64,000 nucleotides of DNA, taken from assembly GCF_005298175.1 (NCBI RefSeq), contig NZ_SZYH01000001.1, positions 1,674,001-1,738,000 on the forward strand, given 5' to 3'. Of the stretch, positions 34,481-44,296 are shown in pieces. The DNA comes from Marinobacter panjinensis. Lineage in GTDB: Bacteria; Pseudomonadota; Gammaproteobacteria; Pseudomonadales; Oleiphilaceae. Every line of letters starts with the position of its first letter. Position 1 is the stretch's first letter. Below the pieces are notes generated by a model. That model searched no databases. It was not told the origin of the DNA and was given only the letters and a program-made list of their open reading frames with translations. Made by a program: the position numbers and the translations under genes.

Positions 34481-35293
34481 ATGCCCAATGTCCGTTTCAG
34501 AACAATCAAGAGTCTGTCGTTGCTCTTTCTCAGCGCATCTGCTTCCAACACAATGGCACAGGAAGGCAGCGCGGATCTTGCCAAACAACTGGCCAACCCG
34601 ATAGCGGCGCTGGTCAGTGTGCCCCTGCAGTTGAATTATGACGACCATATCGGGCCAAAGGATGACGGGGAACGCTGGACCCTGAATGTGCAGCCGGTAA
34701 TACCTGTTGAACTGAACCCCGAGTGGAACCTTATTTCCCGGACTATTGTGCCGCTGATTTCGCAAGACGATATTGTACCGGGCGACAGCCAGTCAGGCCT
34801 GGGTGACGTTGTTCAAAGCGTCTTCTTCTCGCCAAAGGCGCCAACGCAATCAGGATGGATCTGGGGTGTGGGGCCGGTTGCATTGTTGCCAACGGGCACC
34901 GACGATGCTCTTACGGCTGACAAATGGGGCGTAGGGCCAACGGCCGTCGCACTGAAACAGGACCGTGGCTGGACCTACGGCGGCCTGGTCAACCATATTT
35001 CATCCTTCGCCGGAGATGACGACAGGGCCGATATCAGTGCCAGCTTCGTCCAGCCCTTTATTTCCTTCACCACTCCCGAAGCCATCACCTATTCCCTCAA
35101 CACAGAAAGCACTTATGACTGGAAAGGCAACCAATGGAGCGTCCCTGTGAATGCAAGCGTGTCGAAAGTCACCAAAGTCGGCACTCAGCTGCTGAGTGTT
35201 GGTGGTGGCGTTCGATATTGGGCTGAATCCACTGCTGGTTCTCCTGAAGGTTGGGGATTCAGAGCAACTATCACACTGCTTTATCCCAAGTAG
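34481..35293 (+). CDS. Outer-membrane beta-barrel protein (transporter-like)
   Basis: 270 residues from ATG 34481; CCAGGAG sits six bases upstream, which argues against the ATG at 34475. A signal peptide ends near TMAQ. The mature protein has alternating strands such as WTLNVQPVIPVEL, SGWIWGVGPVALLPTG and GWGFRATITLLYPK, typical of the MetA/phenol-degradation or transporter-like group. Probably co-transcribed with the amidohydrolase and could bring in its substrate. Confidence 0.75.
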   Translation: MPNVRFRTIKSLSLLFLSASASNTMAQEGSADLAKQLANPIAALVSVPLQLNYDDHIGPKDDGERWTLNVQPVIPVELNPEWNLISRTIVPLISQDDIVPGDSQSGLGDVVQSVFFSPKAPTQSGWIWGVGPVALLPTGTDDALTADKWGVGPTAVALKQDRGWTYGGLVNHISSFAGDDDRADISASFVQPFISFTTPEAITYSLNTESTYDWKGNQWSVPVNASVSKVTKVGTQLLSVGGGVRYWAESTAGSPEGWGFRATITLLYPK

Positions 35294-35478
35294 AAATCCA
35301 GGCGGTTAATGGTTTCCAGAGCCTGGCAACCCACTGAAATGTAGCGTAAAGCTGCACAAATGACCGAAAAATGGAAACTTTCGGGGGAATTAAGGGTTTT
35401 CCGCCTTATTAATTCGACAATGACCAAAGGATTGTCTAGTTTTTAACCGATGCTCTCTTGGCATAGGAGGCTAAGACC

Positions 35479-36045
35479 ATGAAAACTATCATTCCCCTGA
35501 TATTTGCAGTTCCCCTTCTGGCAGTATCCAGCAACACCCTCGCAGGCAGCGACAGCGGCCTGTACATCGGCGCCTCAGTCGGCCAGGCTCAACTCGACTT
35601 CGACGACGAACTTCCGGACCCCGGCAATGTTGACGTTGATATTGACTTTGATGACGACGACACCGCCTTCAAGATTTTTGCCGGCTACAACTTTGGCCTG
35701 ATTCCGCTGGTGGATCTTGCCGTCGAGGGTGCCTACGTTGATTTCGGTAAATTCAACGGCCGTGTCGGCACCTTCAATAACTCAGAGCTTGAGGTTGACG
35801 GGTGGACCGCTGCCGGGCTCGCAGGCTTCAAGCTGGGCCCTGTTGGGGTGTTCGGCAAAGTCGGGTTTATCAACTGGGATGGCGACGCTGACAACTTCGG
35901 TGGCGACGACGGGACCGATCCGCTGTATGGCATCGGGGCGCGGTTTACCCTGATGTCCTTCCAGGTTCGGGCCGAATACGAGCGCTACGATCTGGATAAC
36001 ATCGACATCGACTACTTCTCCGTAGGCGGCGCTATCACCTTCTAA
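35479..36045 (+). CDS. OmpA/OmpW-like outer-membrane beta-barrel protein
   Basis: 188 residues. A signal peptide (TIIPLIFAVPLLAVSSNTLA), then GLYIGASVGQAQLDFDDE, an unusually acidic first loop, further beta-hairpins and a C-terminal Phe (VGGAITF), the usual outer-membrane insertion signal. AGGAGG lies upstream. The eight-strand barrel size fits the OMP_b-brl family. Confidence 0.8.
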   Translation: MKTIIPLIFAVPLLAVSSNTLAGSDSGLYIGASVGQAQLDFDDELPDPGNVDVDIDFDDDDTAFKIFAGYNFGLIPLVDLAVEGAYVDFGKFNGRVGTFNNSELEVDGWTAAGLAGFKLGPVGVFGKVGFINWDGDADNFGGDDGTDPLYGIGARFTLMSFQVRAEYERYDLDNIDIDYFSVGGAITF

Positions 36046-36234
36046 CCTAACCTCACCGGGCGACGCCGCAGGCGCTGGTTGTCCCGGCCTCCTCCCGCTA
36101 AAAAACGTCCAGACTTCTGGCACGGCTCGCGCTCCGGGCATTTGACGTCATCGTCAGGCATGGCGGCGAACCAGAAAGCCATTTGCAACCTACTCTGATA
36201 ACCTGCCCATTCTTTTTGCGAATGGAGCTTCCGC

Positions 36235-36903
36235 ATGATTACAGTTCATCACCTTAACAATTCCCGCTCACAGCGAGTTCTCTGGATGCTGGAAGAGCTG
36301 GGCGTGCCCTACGAGATCCAGCGTTACGAGCGCGATCCAAAAACCATGCTGGCGCCAGCAAGTCTCAAGAAAATACACCCGCTGGGTAAATCGCCGGTAA
36401 TCACCGACGGCGACCTGGTGGTGGCGGAGTCCGGTGCCATTATCGAATACCTGGCCCATACCTATGGCAAAGACACCATGCTGCCCGAAGGCGGCGGCCA
36501 GGCATGGCTTGATTACACCTACTGGCTGCATTACGCCGAGGGCTCGTTAATGCCTCCGCTGGTGATGCGCCTGGTATTTCAAAAGGTGAAAACCAGCCCG
36601 ATGCCGTTTTTTGTCAAGCCAGTCGCCAAAGGCATTGTCGACAAAACCAATGAAACGTTCATCGGCCCGATGATCAAGACCCACCTGGATTTCGTGGAGT
36701 CCCATCTGGAGAAAAACACCTGGTTTCTCGGAGATAATCTCAGCGCAGCGGATATCCAGATGAGCTTTCCTCTGGAAGCCTCAGTAGCACGGGGCATTGT
36801 CGGCAAGAACCGGCCCCACATCACCGCTTGGGTGGAGCGGGTGCACGCCAGGCCGGCTTACCAGAGCGCTCTCGAAAAGGGCGGGAACTACGATTTCGCC
36901 TGA
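36235..36903 (+). CDS. Glutathione S-transferase
   Basis: 222 residues. The N-terminal thioredoxin-fold domain has HHLNNSRSQRVLWMLEELGV and HPLGKSPVITDGDLVVAESG with the glutathione-binding cis-Pro and ES pair. The C-terminal helical domain has FLGDNLSAADIQMSFPLEA. A soluble detoxification enzyme. Confidence 0.9.
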   Translation: MITVHHLNNSRSQRVLWMLEELGVPYEIQRYERDPKTMLAPASLKKIHPLGKSPVITDGDLVVAESGAIIEYLAHTYGKDTMLPEGGGQAWLDYTYWLHYAEGSLMPPLVMRLVFQKVKTSPMPFFVKPVAKGIVDKTNETFIGPMIKTHLDFVESHLEKNTWFLGDNLSAADIQMSFPLEASVARGIVGKNRPHITAWVERVHARPAYQSALEKGGNYDFA

Positions 36904-37333
36904 AGAAACAACATCGCTTTGCTAAGACGCGTTGCTGAATGTTGATGGTTTCCTCTGGAGGATATACCTGTGCCCGATAGAGCAGATGTTACTCGATGAA
37001 CATCACCGTGCATTTCGCAAAGGCCATGCCCGCCGTACCCGGTTCTCGTTTCGGGATCAGTGCCTTGCTTTGGTCACCACTTACGGTGCTGCCGGCTCAC
37101 CGGGTTCTGCACATCTTTGTTAAGGCGCGGGCGCGTCGGATAATAAACCTGGCCCGATTTTCCAGATTTATTCAAATCCCTTGTAACTTTTATCCGCTTT
37201 GACTTTCTAATTTTCAGGCACCACTCGTCAGGGTATGCATCACTGAGGTAATGGGATCGATCAAAAATAACATGCCCGTTTCCTTGGACTGTTCCGATGC
37301 AAGCCATCGGATAGAGATCTGGGAGGGCAAGCC
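36904..37333. other. Stretch without an intact gene
   Basis: About 430 bp. A Shine-Dalgarno (TCTGGAGG) followed by GTG at 36,970 opens a frame that stops after nine codons, so it may be the start of a decayed gene. A dispersed repeat lies at 37,141-37,163. The ORFs across it do not look protein-like. Confidence 0.4.
37141..37163 (+). repeat. Dispersed short repeat copy
   Basis: TAATAAACCTGGCCCGATTT then TCC: consensus with three changes, in the gene-free stretch before 37,334. Confidence 0.6.
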
Positions 37334-37660
37334 ATGAAACATTCATTCATTTATCCCGCATCCCTGTCATTATTCCTGGTCGTTTCACCTTCATACGGCA
37401 ACCAGTGGGAACGGCATCTGGGCGCTGAGGCAATGGGCGAGAGCATATCAGTCACCGCAGGCACCCCCCGCTATGATTGGTCAGAAGTGCACGCCCAAAG
37501 AAGGGAACAACTGGAGCGAGGTTCATACGAGGAACCGGTCTTTGATATCGAAAACCTGCCGCCTACGGCTGCCGGGCCTCAAGGCAACCGCGGCAGGAGT
37601 AAGACGTGGGGTGAGGCAGAGGCCGAGCGTCGGAGGCAGCTGGAACGTGGTAGGTTCTAA
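37334..37660 (+). CDS. Small secreted protein with two short internal repeats
   Basis: 108 residues. A signal peptide (PASLSLFLVVSPSYG) and an Arg/Glu-rich mature part in which VHAQRREQLERGSY and AEAERRRQLERGRF form an imperfect repeat. GGGAGGG lies before the ATG. Not recognised. Confidence 0.6.
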   Translation: MKHSFIYPASLSLFLVVSPSYGNQWERHLGAEAMGESISVTAGTPRYDWSEVHAQRREQLERGSYEEPVFDIENLPPTAAGPQGNRGRSKTWGEAEAERRRQLERGRF

Positions 37661-37686
37661 AGCGCGACTTTTATTCACCTGGGAGC

Positions 37687-37716
37687 CAATCGCCAGAGTC
37701 CCGGCCCTGGCGATTG
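37687..37716. repeat. Palindrome, copy 2 of the CAATCGCCAG hairpin
   Basis: CAATCGCCAG and CTGGCGATTG flank a 10-base loop and are followed by CCTGTTAC, like the hairpin at 25,611. Here it lies 27 bp after a stop codon, between convergent genes, so it may act as a terminator. Confidence 0.6.
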
Positions 37717-37810
37717 CCTGTTACCAGATAAGCGGCCGCAAAGACTTCGACCAATCAAAGCCCAATTATTGGCGCCAACTCATCCCCTCTGGCGCCGACC
37801 TCAGGTGCCC

Positions 37811-39412
37811 CTAGGGCGGCAGTCCATCCAACAAGCCTCCTTTTTGTAATAACGCCATTTCGGCGCGACTGGCAAAGCAGGCGATCTCTCTCTGGCCCAG
37901 ATTAGGCCGGATTCGACGGGCATCATTCAAGGCATCGACTGCCCGTGGGATATTGCCCTCGTGAATATGGGCAATGGCGAGCACAACTCTGGGCAGGAAA
38001 ATCCGGTCATCACAACGACAGGCATCACTGGCGGTGCGAATGGCATTGTCGATCTGGCCGAAATTGAGCATCCCCCTGGCAAGCAACGCGCCCCAGGCCG
38101 AGCGACGATTATCACGCGGGCTGATCTTCATGCCCCGGAGCATAAAATCGATGCCCTGGACATCGCCCTGGCGAATCATGGCAGCCCCCAGGGCGGCCAT
38201 CGCCTGGGCATTACTGGGGTCCAGTTCCACGGCGCGACGCAACATGCCGACGCCCCGCTGCAGGTCCCCCATATCGGCAAACGCACAGCCGGCATAGCCC
38301 AGAACGTCGGTATCCTGACCGTCCAGAGCCACGGCTGTTTCAGCTGACTGGGCGGCCTCCATGAGCCATTCGTGCCCACGGATGAGCCCCACCAGATGAC
38401 CAATGGCAATAATCAGGGCCAGATAGGCATGGGCAAATGCCAGTTCCGGATCCCGCTGGATTGCCTGTCGCAGGAGGTTGGCAGCTTCGGTGAAACTTTC
38501 CTCACTCCAGCCTTTTTGGCCAAGAATGGCGTGCCCCTGGCGATACAGGGCCCAGGCACCGAGGTCCACCGTGCGTCGTTTCCGGAGCTGGCTCAGCTCA
38601 GCCCGATTGAGTTCGGGCTCAATTCGGCTCACGATCTCGCGCACCACCTCCTCTTCCAGCGCGTTCAGGCTTTCGGCCGGGATCAGTTTCCGGTCCGACC
38701 AGAGCATGTTGCCGCTCGCCGCGTCCAGCAGCTGGACCCCGACTCGCAGATTGTCCCCCATGGCCCACACCGAGCCTTCGATGACGTAGTCCACACCCAG
38801 CTCTCTCGCGATGTGCTGAATGCTCACTTCCCGCTGACGATACTGAGATGCGGTATTGCGAGACAGCACCAGAAAACCGGGAATGCGGGCCAGGTGAATA
38901 CTGATATCTTCACTGAGCACTTCCGCAATCCAGGCAGTCTGGTCAACGCCCACGCCGTGAGAGAACGGAAGCACCGCCAGCACGGGCTGCTCTTTCTCCC
39001 TTTCATTGCCGGACGAAAACAGGCAGGCGGCGGCCAGCTCCTGATGCGCCTCGGCAGCGCTCTGCTGCATGGCATCTGACTCGGAGTTCGGGGCAAGGGG
39101 ATCGGGAGCATCAATGTCGGCCACAAAGCGATAGCCCCGACGATTGAACGTGGCGATGAAGCCCTGTGTCTGCCCGTTATCCCCCAAGGCCTGGCGTGCT
39201 GCTTTGACGGCACTGCTCAAGGCGGACTCGCTGACGACCTTGCCCGTCCATAGCTGATCCAGCAGCTCCGTCCGGCTGACGATACGGTCGCGGTGAGTCA
39301 CCAGATAGGTCAGCAAATCGAAGACAAGCGGCTCCAGGGGCTGGGCTACGCCGGCGCGACGCAGCTGCAGCTGGTGGGTGTCCAACTGAAAATCAGAAAA
39401 ACTGAAAATCAT
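37811..39412 (-). CDS. CadC/ToxR-like winged-helix regulator with TolB-like and TPR domains
   Basis: About 533 residues from ATG 39412. Residues 1-105 are an OmpR-type winged helix (FLTYLVTHRD-like region, SESALSSAVKAARQALGDNG, GFIATFNRRGYRFVA). A TolB-like/adenylate-cyclase-associated domain follows (AVLPFSHGVGVDQTAWIAEV, GSVWAMGDNLRVGVQLLDA), then TPRs (AVALDGQDTDVLGYAGCAF, MLRRAVELDPSNAQAM). No transmembrane segment is evident, so it is cytoplasmic. It is divergent from a tautomerase gene. Confidence 0.85.
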   Translation of the reverse strand: MIFSFSDFQLDTHQLQLRRAGVAQPLEPLVFDLLTYLVTHRDRIVSRTELLDQLWTGKVVSESALSSAVKAARQALGDNGQTQGFIATFNRRGYRFVADIDAPDPLAPNSESDAMQQSAAEAHQELAAACLFSSGNEREKEQPVLAVLPFSHGVGVDQTAWIAEVLSEDISIHLARIPGFLVLSRNTASQYRQREVSIQHIARELGVDYVIEGSVWAMGDNLRVGVQLLDAASGNMLWSDRKLIPAESLNALEEEVVREIVSRIEPELNRAELSQLRKRRTVDLGAWALYRQGHAILGQKGWSEESFTEAANLLRQAIQRDPELAFAHAYLALIIAIGHLVGLIRGHEWLMEAAQSAETAVALDGQDTDVLGYAGCAFADMGDLQRGVGMLRRAVELDPSNAQAMAALGAAMIRQGDVQGIDFMLRGMKISPRDNRRSAWGALLARGMLNFGQIDNAIRTASDACRCDDRIFLPRVVLAIAHIHEGNIPRAVDALNDARRIRPNLGQREIACFASRAEMALLQKGGLLDGLPP

Positions 39413-39589
39413 GGATTGAGTCCGCAATAACTAGCTGTGTATAAAATTAGCAGACAACACCCCGAGATTCTCCACATATTCCCCACACCCACCCCAAGTA
39501 TGGTCCAGGGCAACCCCGTAGACTGATCTCAAGTTGTTTCACACGCCGCCCATTACGGGAGGCTTCCAACCAGAGCAAGGAGAACGACC

Positions 39590-39811
39590 ATGCCATTAGT
39601 CACCATCAATCTGATCGAAAACGTATTCGACAAGACACAGAAGCAGGAGATGATTGCGAAAGTCACCGACGCCATGGTGGGCATTGAAGGTGAGGCCATG
39701 CGAGGTCTGACCTGGGTAGTCATTAATGAAGTCAGCGAGGGGGAATGGGGAATCGGAGGAAAGCCCCTCAGTAGTGAGGATGTGCACAAAATCCAAGCCT
39801 CTGCTGCTTGA
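39590..39811 (+). CDS. 4-oxalocrotonate-tautomerase-like protein
   Basis: 73 residues. After Met removal Pro-1 (PLVTINLIENVF) would be the catalytic base, as in 4-OT. The rest fits the small tautomerase fold (QEMIAKVTDAMVGIEG, TWVVINEV). AAGGAG precedes the ATG. It may be controlled by the divergent CadC-like regulator. Confidence 0.82.
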   Translation: MPLVTINLIENVFDKTQKQEMIAKVTDAMVGIEGEAMRGLTWVVINEVSEGEWGIGGKPLSSEDVHKIQASAA

Positions 39812-39990
39812 GATCAAGATGGGCCGGTCACTCGATTGGCCGGCCCGCAGCTTTTCAAGAAGCGACGCCAGGAGTAAATTTAAAGCTGTAAGCTGCGCAT
39901 GCAGAGCCAGTAACTGGCAGTTCGTATTCAGACTCTGACCGGAGTAGACATGCCGGCTCCACCACCAACACGGTCCACTGGAGTCATGTC

Positions 39991-41616
39991 ATGAACACAA
40001 TCTCTCACCTAGTACTTGCGGTAACTCTGAGCTTTATCCCGCCCGCATTAGCGCATCAGGACACCATGAATGATGGCCATACCCGTAGCACCGGGGATGA
40101 CATCGGCACCGTCAATTTTAAGGCTGACTGTGATGACAGTGTGCGCGCTGATGTCGATCATGCACTGGGCATGATGCATCACATGATGTACACCCAGGCC
40201 CGCGCCGAGTTCGACGCCATTATCCAGGCCGATCCCGACTGCGCCATGGCCCATTGGGGTGTTGCCACGTCGCTGTTCCAGCCATTATGGGGCACCACCC
40301 CGAGCCCTGAGGATATCACCCGGGGTCGCCAGGCCATCGAGCAAGCCCGGAACGCGGCCGAAGATGAGCGTGAACGGCTACTGATAGACGCGACCGCTGC
40401 GTTCTTCGAGCCGGATACCGACCAGGTCCGGGAACGGCTGGCCGGCTGGATTGAGGGTATGGATCAGGCCTATCAAGCCTTCCCGGACGACGCTAATGTC
40501 GCTACCCTTTATGCCTTGTCCCGCTTGACGCTGTCGCTGTCCGCCGAAGACCGCAAGGCACTGCACAACGAAGCAGAAAAGGTACTGCGTGGGGTTTGGG
40601 AAACCGAGCCCACCCATCCCGGGGCAGTGCATTACTCCATACACGCCACGGATGCCGATGGCCGCGCTGGGAACGCCACTGAAATCGTGGACTCCTATAC
40701 CGGAATAGCCCCCAGCGTTCCCCATGCCCTGCACATGCCGTCTCACATTTATGTGCGGCTCGGTGACTGGCCCCGGATGATTGAGTGGAATCAGCAGTCC
40801 GCAGACGTGGCGGTCGATCACAAGGTCGATGGCGCGACGTCGTTCCACTACATTCATGCCCTTGATTATCTGGTCTATGGCCACCTCCAGCGTGGTGAAG
40901 ACAGCGCCGCACGCAGCGTCTGGGAGACCGCCCAGGCCAACGGACCACACCAGGCCAATTTCCCCGGCGCCTTTCACCTGGCATCCATCCCCGCAAGGTT
41001 GGCCGTTGAGGAACGGGATTGGGAGGCGGCCGCCGCCATCACCCCCCGTGCGGTCGACTATATCAGCTGGGACAAGTTCGCCTGGCCAGAGGCTCTGAGT
41101 TGGTTTGCACACGGGCTTGGGGCTGTCCACACCGGTGATCTGGAAGCCGCCCGCACGGCCGAAGAGCGCCTGGAGACTCTGGTGGAAACCGCCCGGTCCG
41201 CGGCCGATCCGCGTTTCTCGACCTACATTGAGGTGGATCGAAGGATCCTTGCCGGGTGGATTGCGCAGGCCGAGGGTGAACCAGACCGTGCCATCGAACT
41301 GATGCGTTCCGCCGGGCAGCTGGAAGCCAGCGTCGAGAAGCATCCGGTCAGCCCCGGAACCCTTCTCCCTCCCTACGAGGCGCTTGGCGATCTGCTAATC
41401 GCCCTGGATCGCCCGGCCGAGGCCCTCGCCGCTTATCAGCAGTCCGATCGCACCTGGCCAAATCGGTATAACACCCTGGAAGGAGCGGCCCGCGCGGCCG
41501 ATCTGGCCGGCGATACCGGATCCGCCGGGCAGTGGGCCCGCCGACTGCTGGAGATAGCCCCGGAAGCAGAGCGCGGCTCGATCGAAGGAGTACAGGGGTT
41601 GGCGGGGAGAAGCTAG
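39991..41616 (+). CDS. Exported TPR-containing protein
   Basis: 541 residues: a signal peptide, then a His/Met-rich segment (DHALGMMHHMMYTQA) and TPR-like helices throughout (AMAHWGVATSLFQPLWG, AVHYSIHATDADG, HALHMPSHIYVRLGDWPRMI). The conserved HYxxH and HMPSHIY motifs are typical of a widespread uncharacterised TPR family often found near copper or redox genes. It precedes the sulfite-dehydrogenase pair. Confidence 0.8.
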   Translation: MNTISHLVLAVTLSFIPPALAHQDTMNDGHTRSTGDDIGTVNFKADCDDSVRADVDHALGMMHHMMYTQARAEFDAIIQADPDCAMAHWGVATSLFQPLWGTTPSPEDITRGRQAIEQARNAAEDERERLLIDATAAFFEPDTDQVRERLAGWIEGMDQAYQAFPDDANVATLYALSRLTLSLSAEDRKALHNEAEKVLRGVWETEPTHPGAVHYSIHATDADGRAGNATEIVDSYTGIAPSVPHALHMPSHIYVRLGDWPRMIEWNQQSADVAVDHKVDGATSFHYIHALDYLVYGHLQRGEDSAARSVWETAQANGPHQANFPGAFHLASIPARLAVEERDWEAAAAITPRAVDYISWDKFAWPEALSWFAHGLGAVHTGDLEAARTAEERLETLVETARSAADPRFSTYIEVDRRILAGWIAQAEGEPDRAIELMRSAGQLEASVEKHPVSPGTLLPPYEALGDLLIALDRPAEALAAYQQSDRTWPNRYNTLEGAARAADLAGDTGSAGQWARRLLEIAPEAERGSIEGVQGLAGRS

Positions 41617-41803
41617 GCCCCTCGGGGCGGGGAGCGCGATGAGTCAGTGTCACGACCATCAGCAGACAGCCCTCGCCCCCTACCCGGCCAATAAGTTGCT
41701 CATTATTTGATCAACGCCTATAAGTATGTAGTTGGGACCTGCAATCTTCTACGAGTGCAAGTCACACCGTCGACTAACAACAAGGAAGGCAAGGAGAAGG
41801 ACC

Positions 41804-43030
41804 ATGCAAACGGAAGCAGCACTTCAGCGCGGCCGAAATGACCCTGGTCTTGAGAACCCAACGCGCCGAAGCCTTTTGATTGGCAGCGCCGGGGCCATGG
41901 CCGCCGTAAGCCTACTAGGCTTTATACCACTCGCAAAAGGCGAGGAGCCCAAAACATTGCCCGATTACGCCGCCTGGAAAGAGCGCAATGCCCTGATTCT
42001 GCATAGCGCCAACACCATGGAGACCAAACGGGGTGCAATCGGCAACGGCGTCATCACCGCCAGTGATCGCCTCTTTGTTCGCAATAACCTGCCTGCGATT
42101 CCGGAGTCGGAAACAGAAAATCCCGATGCCTGGGAAGTTCACATCGAAGGCGTCCAAAATCCGCGTACCCTCACCGTCGGGGAATTGAAAAAGATGGGCG
42201 TCACAACCACTGCCTCCGTGCTCCAGTGCTCCGGTAACGGTCGAGCCTTTTTTCCTCATGGTGCGAGTGGTACTCAATGGTCTGTTGGTGCCGCCGGTTG
42301 CGTTATGTGGACAGGCGTTCCCCTGAAAGATGTTGTGGAAGCCCTGGGCGGAGCCGTCGCTGGTGCGAAGTACATTACCAGCACGGGTGGCGAATCCCTG
42401 CCGGAGGGGATTGATCCCAAAACGATCGTGGTCGAGCGCTCGGTACCCACCAGGGCAATGGAAACGGCGTTACTGGCGTGGGAGATGAACGACGAGCCTC
42501 TCAGCAATACTCATGGTGGCCCCCTGCGCATGGTGGTGCCCGGCTACTATGGCGTTAATAACGTCAAGTACGTGAAGAACATAGCCTTCACGGAGAATGA
42601 GACCGATGCCAAGATTCAGGCCTCGGGTTACCGCATCCGGGATGTGGGTGATAAAGGCGCCCCGGACCAACCCTCTATGTGGGAGATGAACGTCAAATCC
42701 TGGGTGACTGCGCCTCTGGAAACCGGAAGCAGTGGCCGGAACATGATCTACGGCGTTGCCTTGGGCGGCACAGTGCAGCTTGAAAAAGTGGAGGTTTCGG
42801 TGGATGGCGGTAAAACCTGGAAGCAAGCACGGTTCCTGGGGCCGGACCTTGGCCCCTACGCCTGGCGCCCCTTTGTCCTGGCAGCGGACCTATCGCCCGG
42901 CGAACATCGAATTGTCAGCCGGGCAACAGACATCGAAGGTAATAGCCAGCCGGAGGGCCGCACCGATAACGAGCGTGGCTATGGCCACAATGGCTGGAAA
43001 GACCATGGGGTCACAGTAGCGATCAGTTGA
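41804..43030 (+). CDS. Molybdopterin-dependent sulfite dehydrogenase catalytic subunit (SorA-like)
   Basis: 408 residues from ATG 41804, preceded by AAGGAG. A Tat signal (TRRSLLIGSAGAMAAVSLLGF) indicates export of a folded molybdoenzyme. The molybdenum-ligand Cys is in VLQCSGNGRAFF; HGGPLRMVVPGYYG and a C-terminal Mo-co dimerisation domain (VEVSVDGGKTWKQARF) complete the sulfite-oxidase family pattern. It is followed 52 bp later by a c-type cytochrome, matching the SorAB arrangement in which sulfite oxidation passes electrons to the cytochrome. Confidence 0.88.
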   Translation: MQTEAALQRGRNDPGLENPTRRSLLIGSAGAMAAVSLLGFIPLAKGEEPKTLPDYAAWKERNALILHSANTMETKRGAIGNGVITASDRLFVRNNLPAIPESETENPDAWEVHIEGVQNPRTLTVGELKKMGVTTTASVLQCSGNGRAFFPHGASGTQWSVGAAGCVMWTGVPLKDVVEALGGAVAGAKYITSTGGESLPEGIDPKTIVVERSVPTRAMETALLAWEMNDEPLSNTHGGPLRMVVPGYYGVNNVKYVKNIAFTENETDAKIQASGYRIRDVGDKGAPDQPSMWEMNVKSWVTAPLETGSSGRNMIYGVALGGTVQLEKVEVSVDGGKTWKQARFLGPDLGPYAWRPFVLAADLSPGEHRIVSRATDIEGNSQPEGRTDNERGYGHNGWKDHGVTVAIS

Positions 43031-43081
43031 TAGGTGTGGGGCGGGGCCGCCCCCGCCCAGCCTGCCCCAGAGAGACGTGAT

Positions 43082-43402
43082 ATGAGAATGATTGCCGTAC
43101 TATTTGTTGCGCCCCTGCTTGGCACCTCGCTTCTGGCCGAGGCCAGCGACACCGAAAAGGGAAAACAGGTATTCACCCAAGAAGCACAGCCTTCCTGCAC
43201 TGTGTGTCATACCCTTGCAGACGCCGGGTCTTCCGGCGAAATCGGCCCGAACCTGGATGAACTTAAACCATCGCGGGAAATGGTAATTAATGCTGTTACC
43301 AGCGGCGTTGGAGTTATGCCGGGGTTCAAGGCATCCCTGTCTCCGGAGCAGATCCAGGCTGTGGCGGCTTACGTTGCCAAGGTGACAGGCGGGGATAAAT
43401 AA
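43082..43402 (+). CDS. Monohaem c-type cytochrome (SorB-like)
   Basis: 106 residues. A signal peptide (IAVLFVAPLLGTSLLAEA), haem site CTVCH, and a distal Met in GVGVMPGFKASLSPEQIQAV. Size and position after the SorA-like gene point to the electron-accepting subunit. It converges on the alpha/beta hydrolase with a three-base gap. Confidence 0.88.
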   Translation: MRMIAVLFVAPLLGTSLLAEASDTEKGKQVFTQEAQPSCTVCHTLADAGSSGEIGPNLDELKPSREMVINAVTSGVGVMPGFKASLSPEQIQAVAAYVAKVTGGDK

Positions 43403-43405
43403 AGC

Positions 43406-44296
43406 CTAGAAATCAGATCGGGCCAGGAAATCAAGCTGATCTTTGATTGACTGAACCAGAGCTTCGCCCCGATAAACATCAAAATGACCAACCGGATAGT
43501 GCTTCACTTCCGCGTTCGGCAGTCTCTCGGCCGCTTTGGCCGCAGCACTCGCCGGGGCGACCGTATCGTGGTCGCAAATCAACACCAGTGCGGGGCAGGC
43601 GACTTTGCTGGCCAACCGGATGGGCCGGAAGAAGGGAATCGCATAACTCACGCCCGCTGCAACATAATTCGACGCATTATCGGCCAGCAAGGGAACATAC
43701 CCCTGCTGGCAGTCCTCAGCGGTCATCATGCCCAACTCGCCGGGGTAGCCTGCCGATGCAATATACCGGGGAGACATCCCCAGCCCGCGACGAAGCCAGT
43801 CCACCGTTCCGTGCCAGGTCAGGCGCATCGCCTGCATGAGGCCGGCATAACCGATAACACCCAGCAAAGACGCCAAACCATCAACCATCGGGCATTGGGC
43901 GATGGTGCATTGTACGCCTCCATCCTTTGCCGCGGCCGCAATCACAAGCCCGCCCGAAAACGATGTGCCCCACAGGCAAATGCGGCTCCCATCGATACGA
44001 TCCAGCTGCCGCGCAAAATTCAGTGCCGCCAGCCAATCCGCCACTTCCTTCCGAGGGCTCAGCGTCTGTCGTGGCTGACCATCACTGTCACCGAAATGGC
44101 GGTAGTCAAAGGCAAAGACCGCATAACCCGCATTGCAGAAGGCTTCTTTAAACGGAGCCAGACCACTGGCATGAGTCAGCCCAAAACCATGCGCCATCAC
44201 GACACACGGCAAACTTCCACTGTCGGCATTCGGCGTGTAAAGAACACCGCGACAGGTTGTACCATGGCTCGTAAATTCCAGGGGAGTTTCGATCAT
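43406..44296 (-). CDS. Alpha/beta hydrolase (copy 2)
   Basis: 296 residues with the same catalytic set as copy 1 (LWGTSFSGG elbow, ICDHDTVAPA, YPVGHFDVY), about 93% identical by eye. It is divergent from the intact cytochrome gene at 44514; in the copy-1 region the partner lies on the other side. Substrate unknown. Confidence 0.85.
   Translation of the reverse strand: MIETPLEFTSHGTTCRGVLYTPNADSGSLPCVVMAHGFGLTHASGLAPFKEAFCNAGYAVFAFDYRHFGDSDGQPRQTLSPRKEVADWLAALNFARQLDRIDGSRICLWGTSFSGGLVIAAAAKDGGVQCTIAQCPMVDGLASLLGVIGYAGLMQAMRLTWHGTVDWLRRGLGMSPRYIASAGYPGELGMMTAEDCQQGYVPLLADNASNYVAAGVSYAIPFFRPIRLASKVACPALVLICDHDTVAPASAAAKAAERLPNAEVKHYPVGHFDVYRGEALVQSIKDQLDFLARSDF

Noticed and set aside
36932..37202. 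Small plus-strand ORFs between the GST and the secreted repeat protein
   Set aside because: No start signals, mutually overlapping frames, and a dispersed repeat within one of them.
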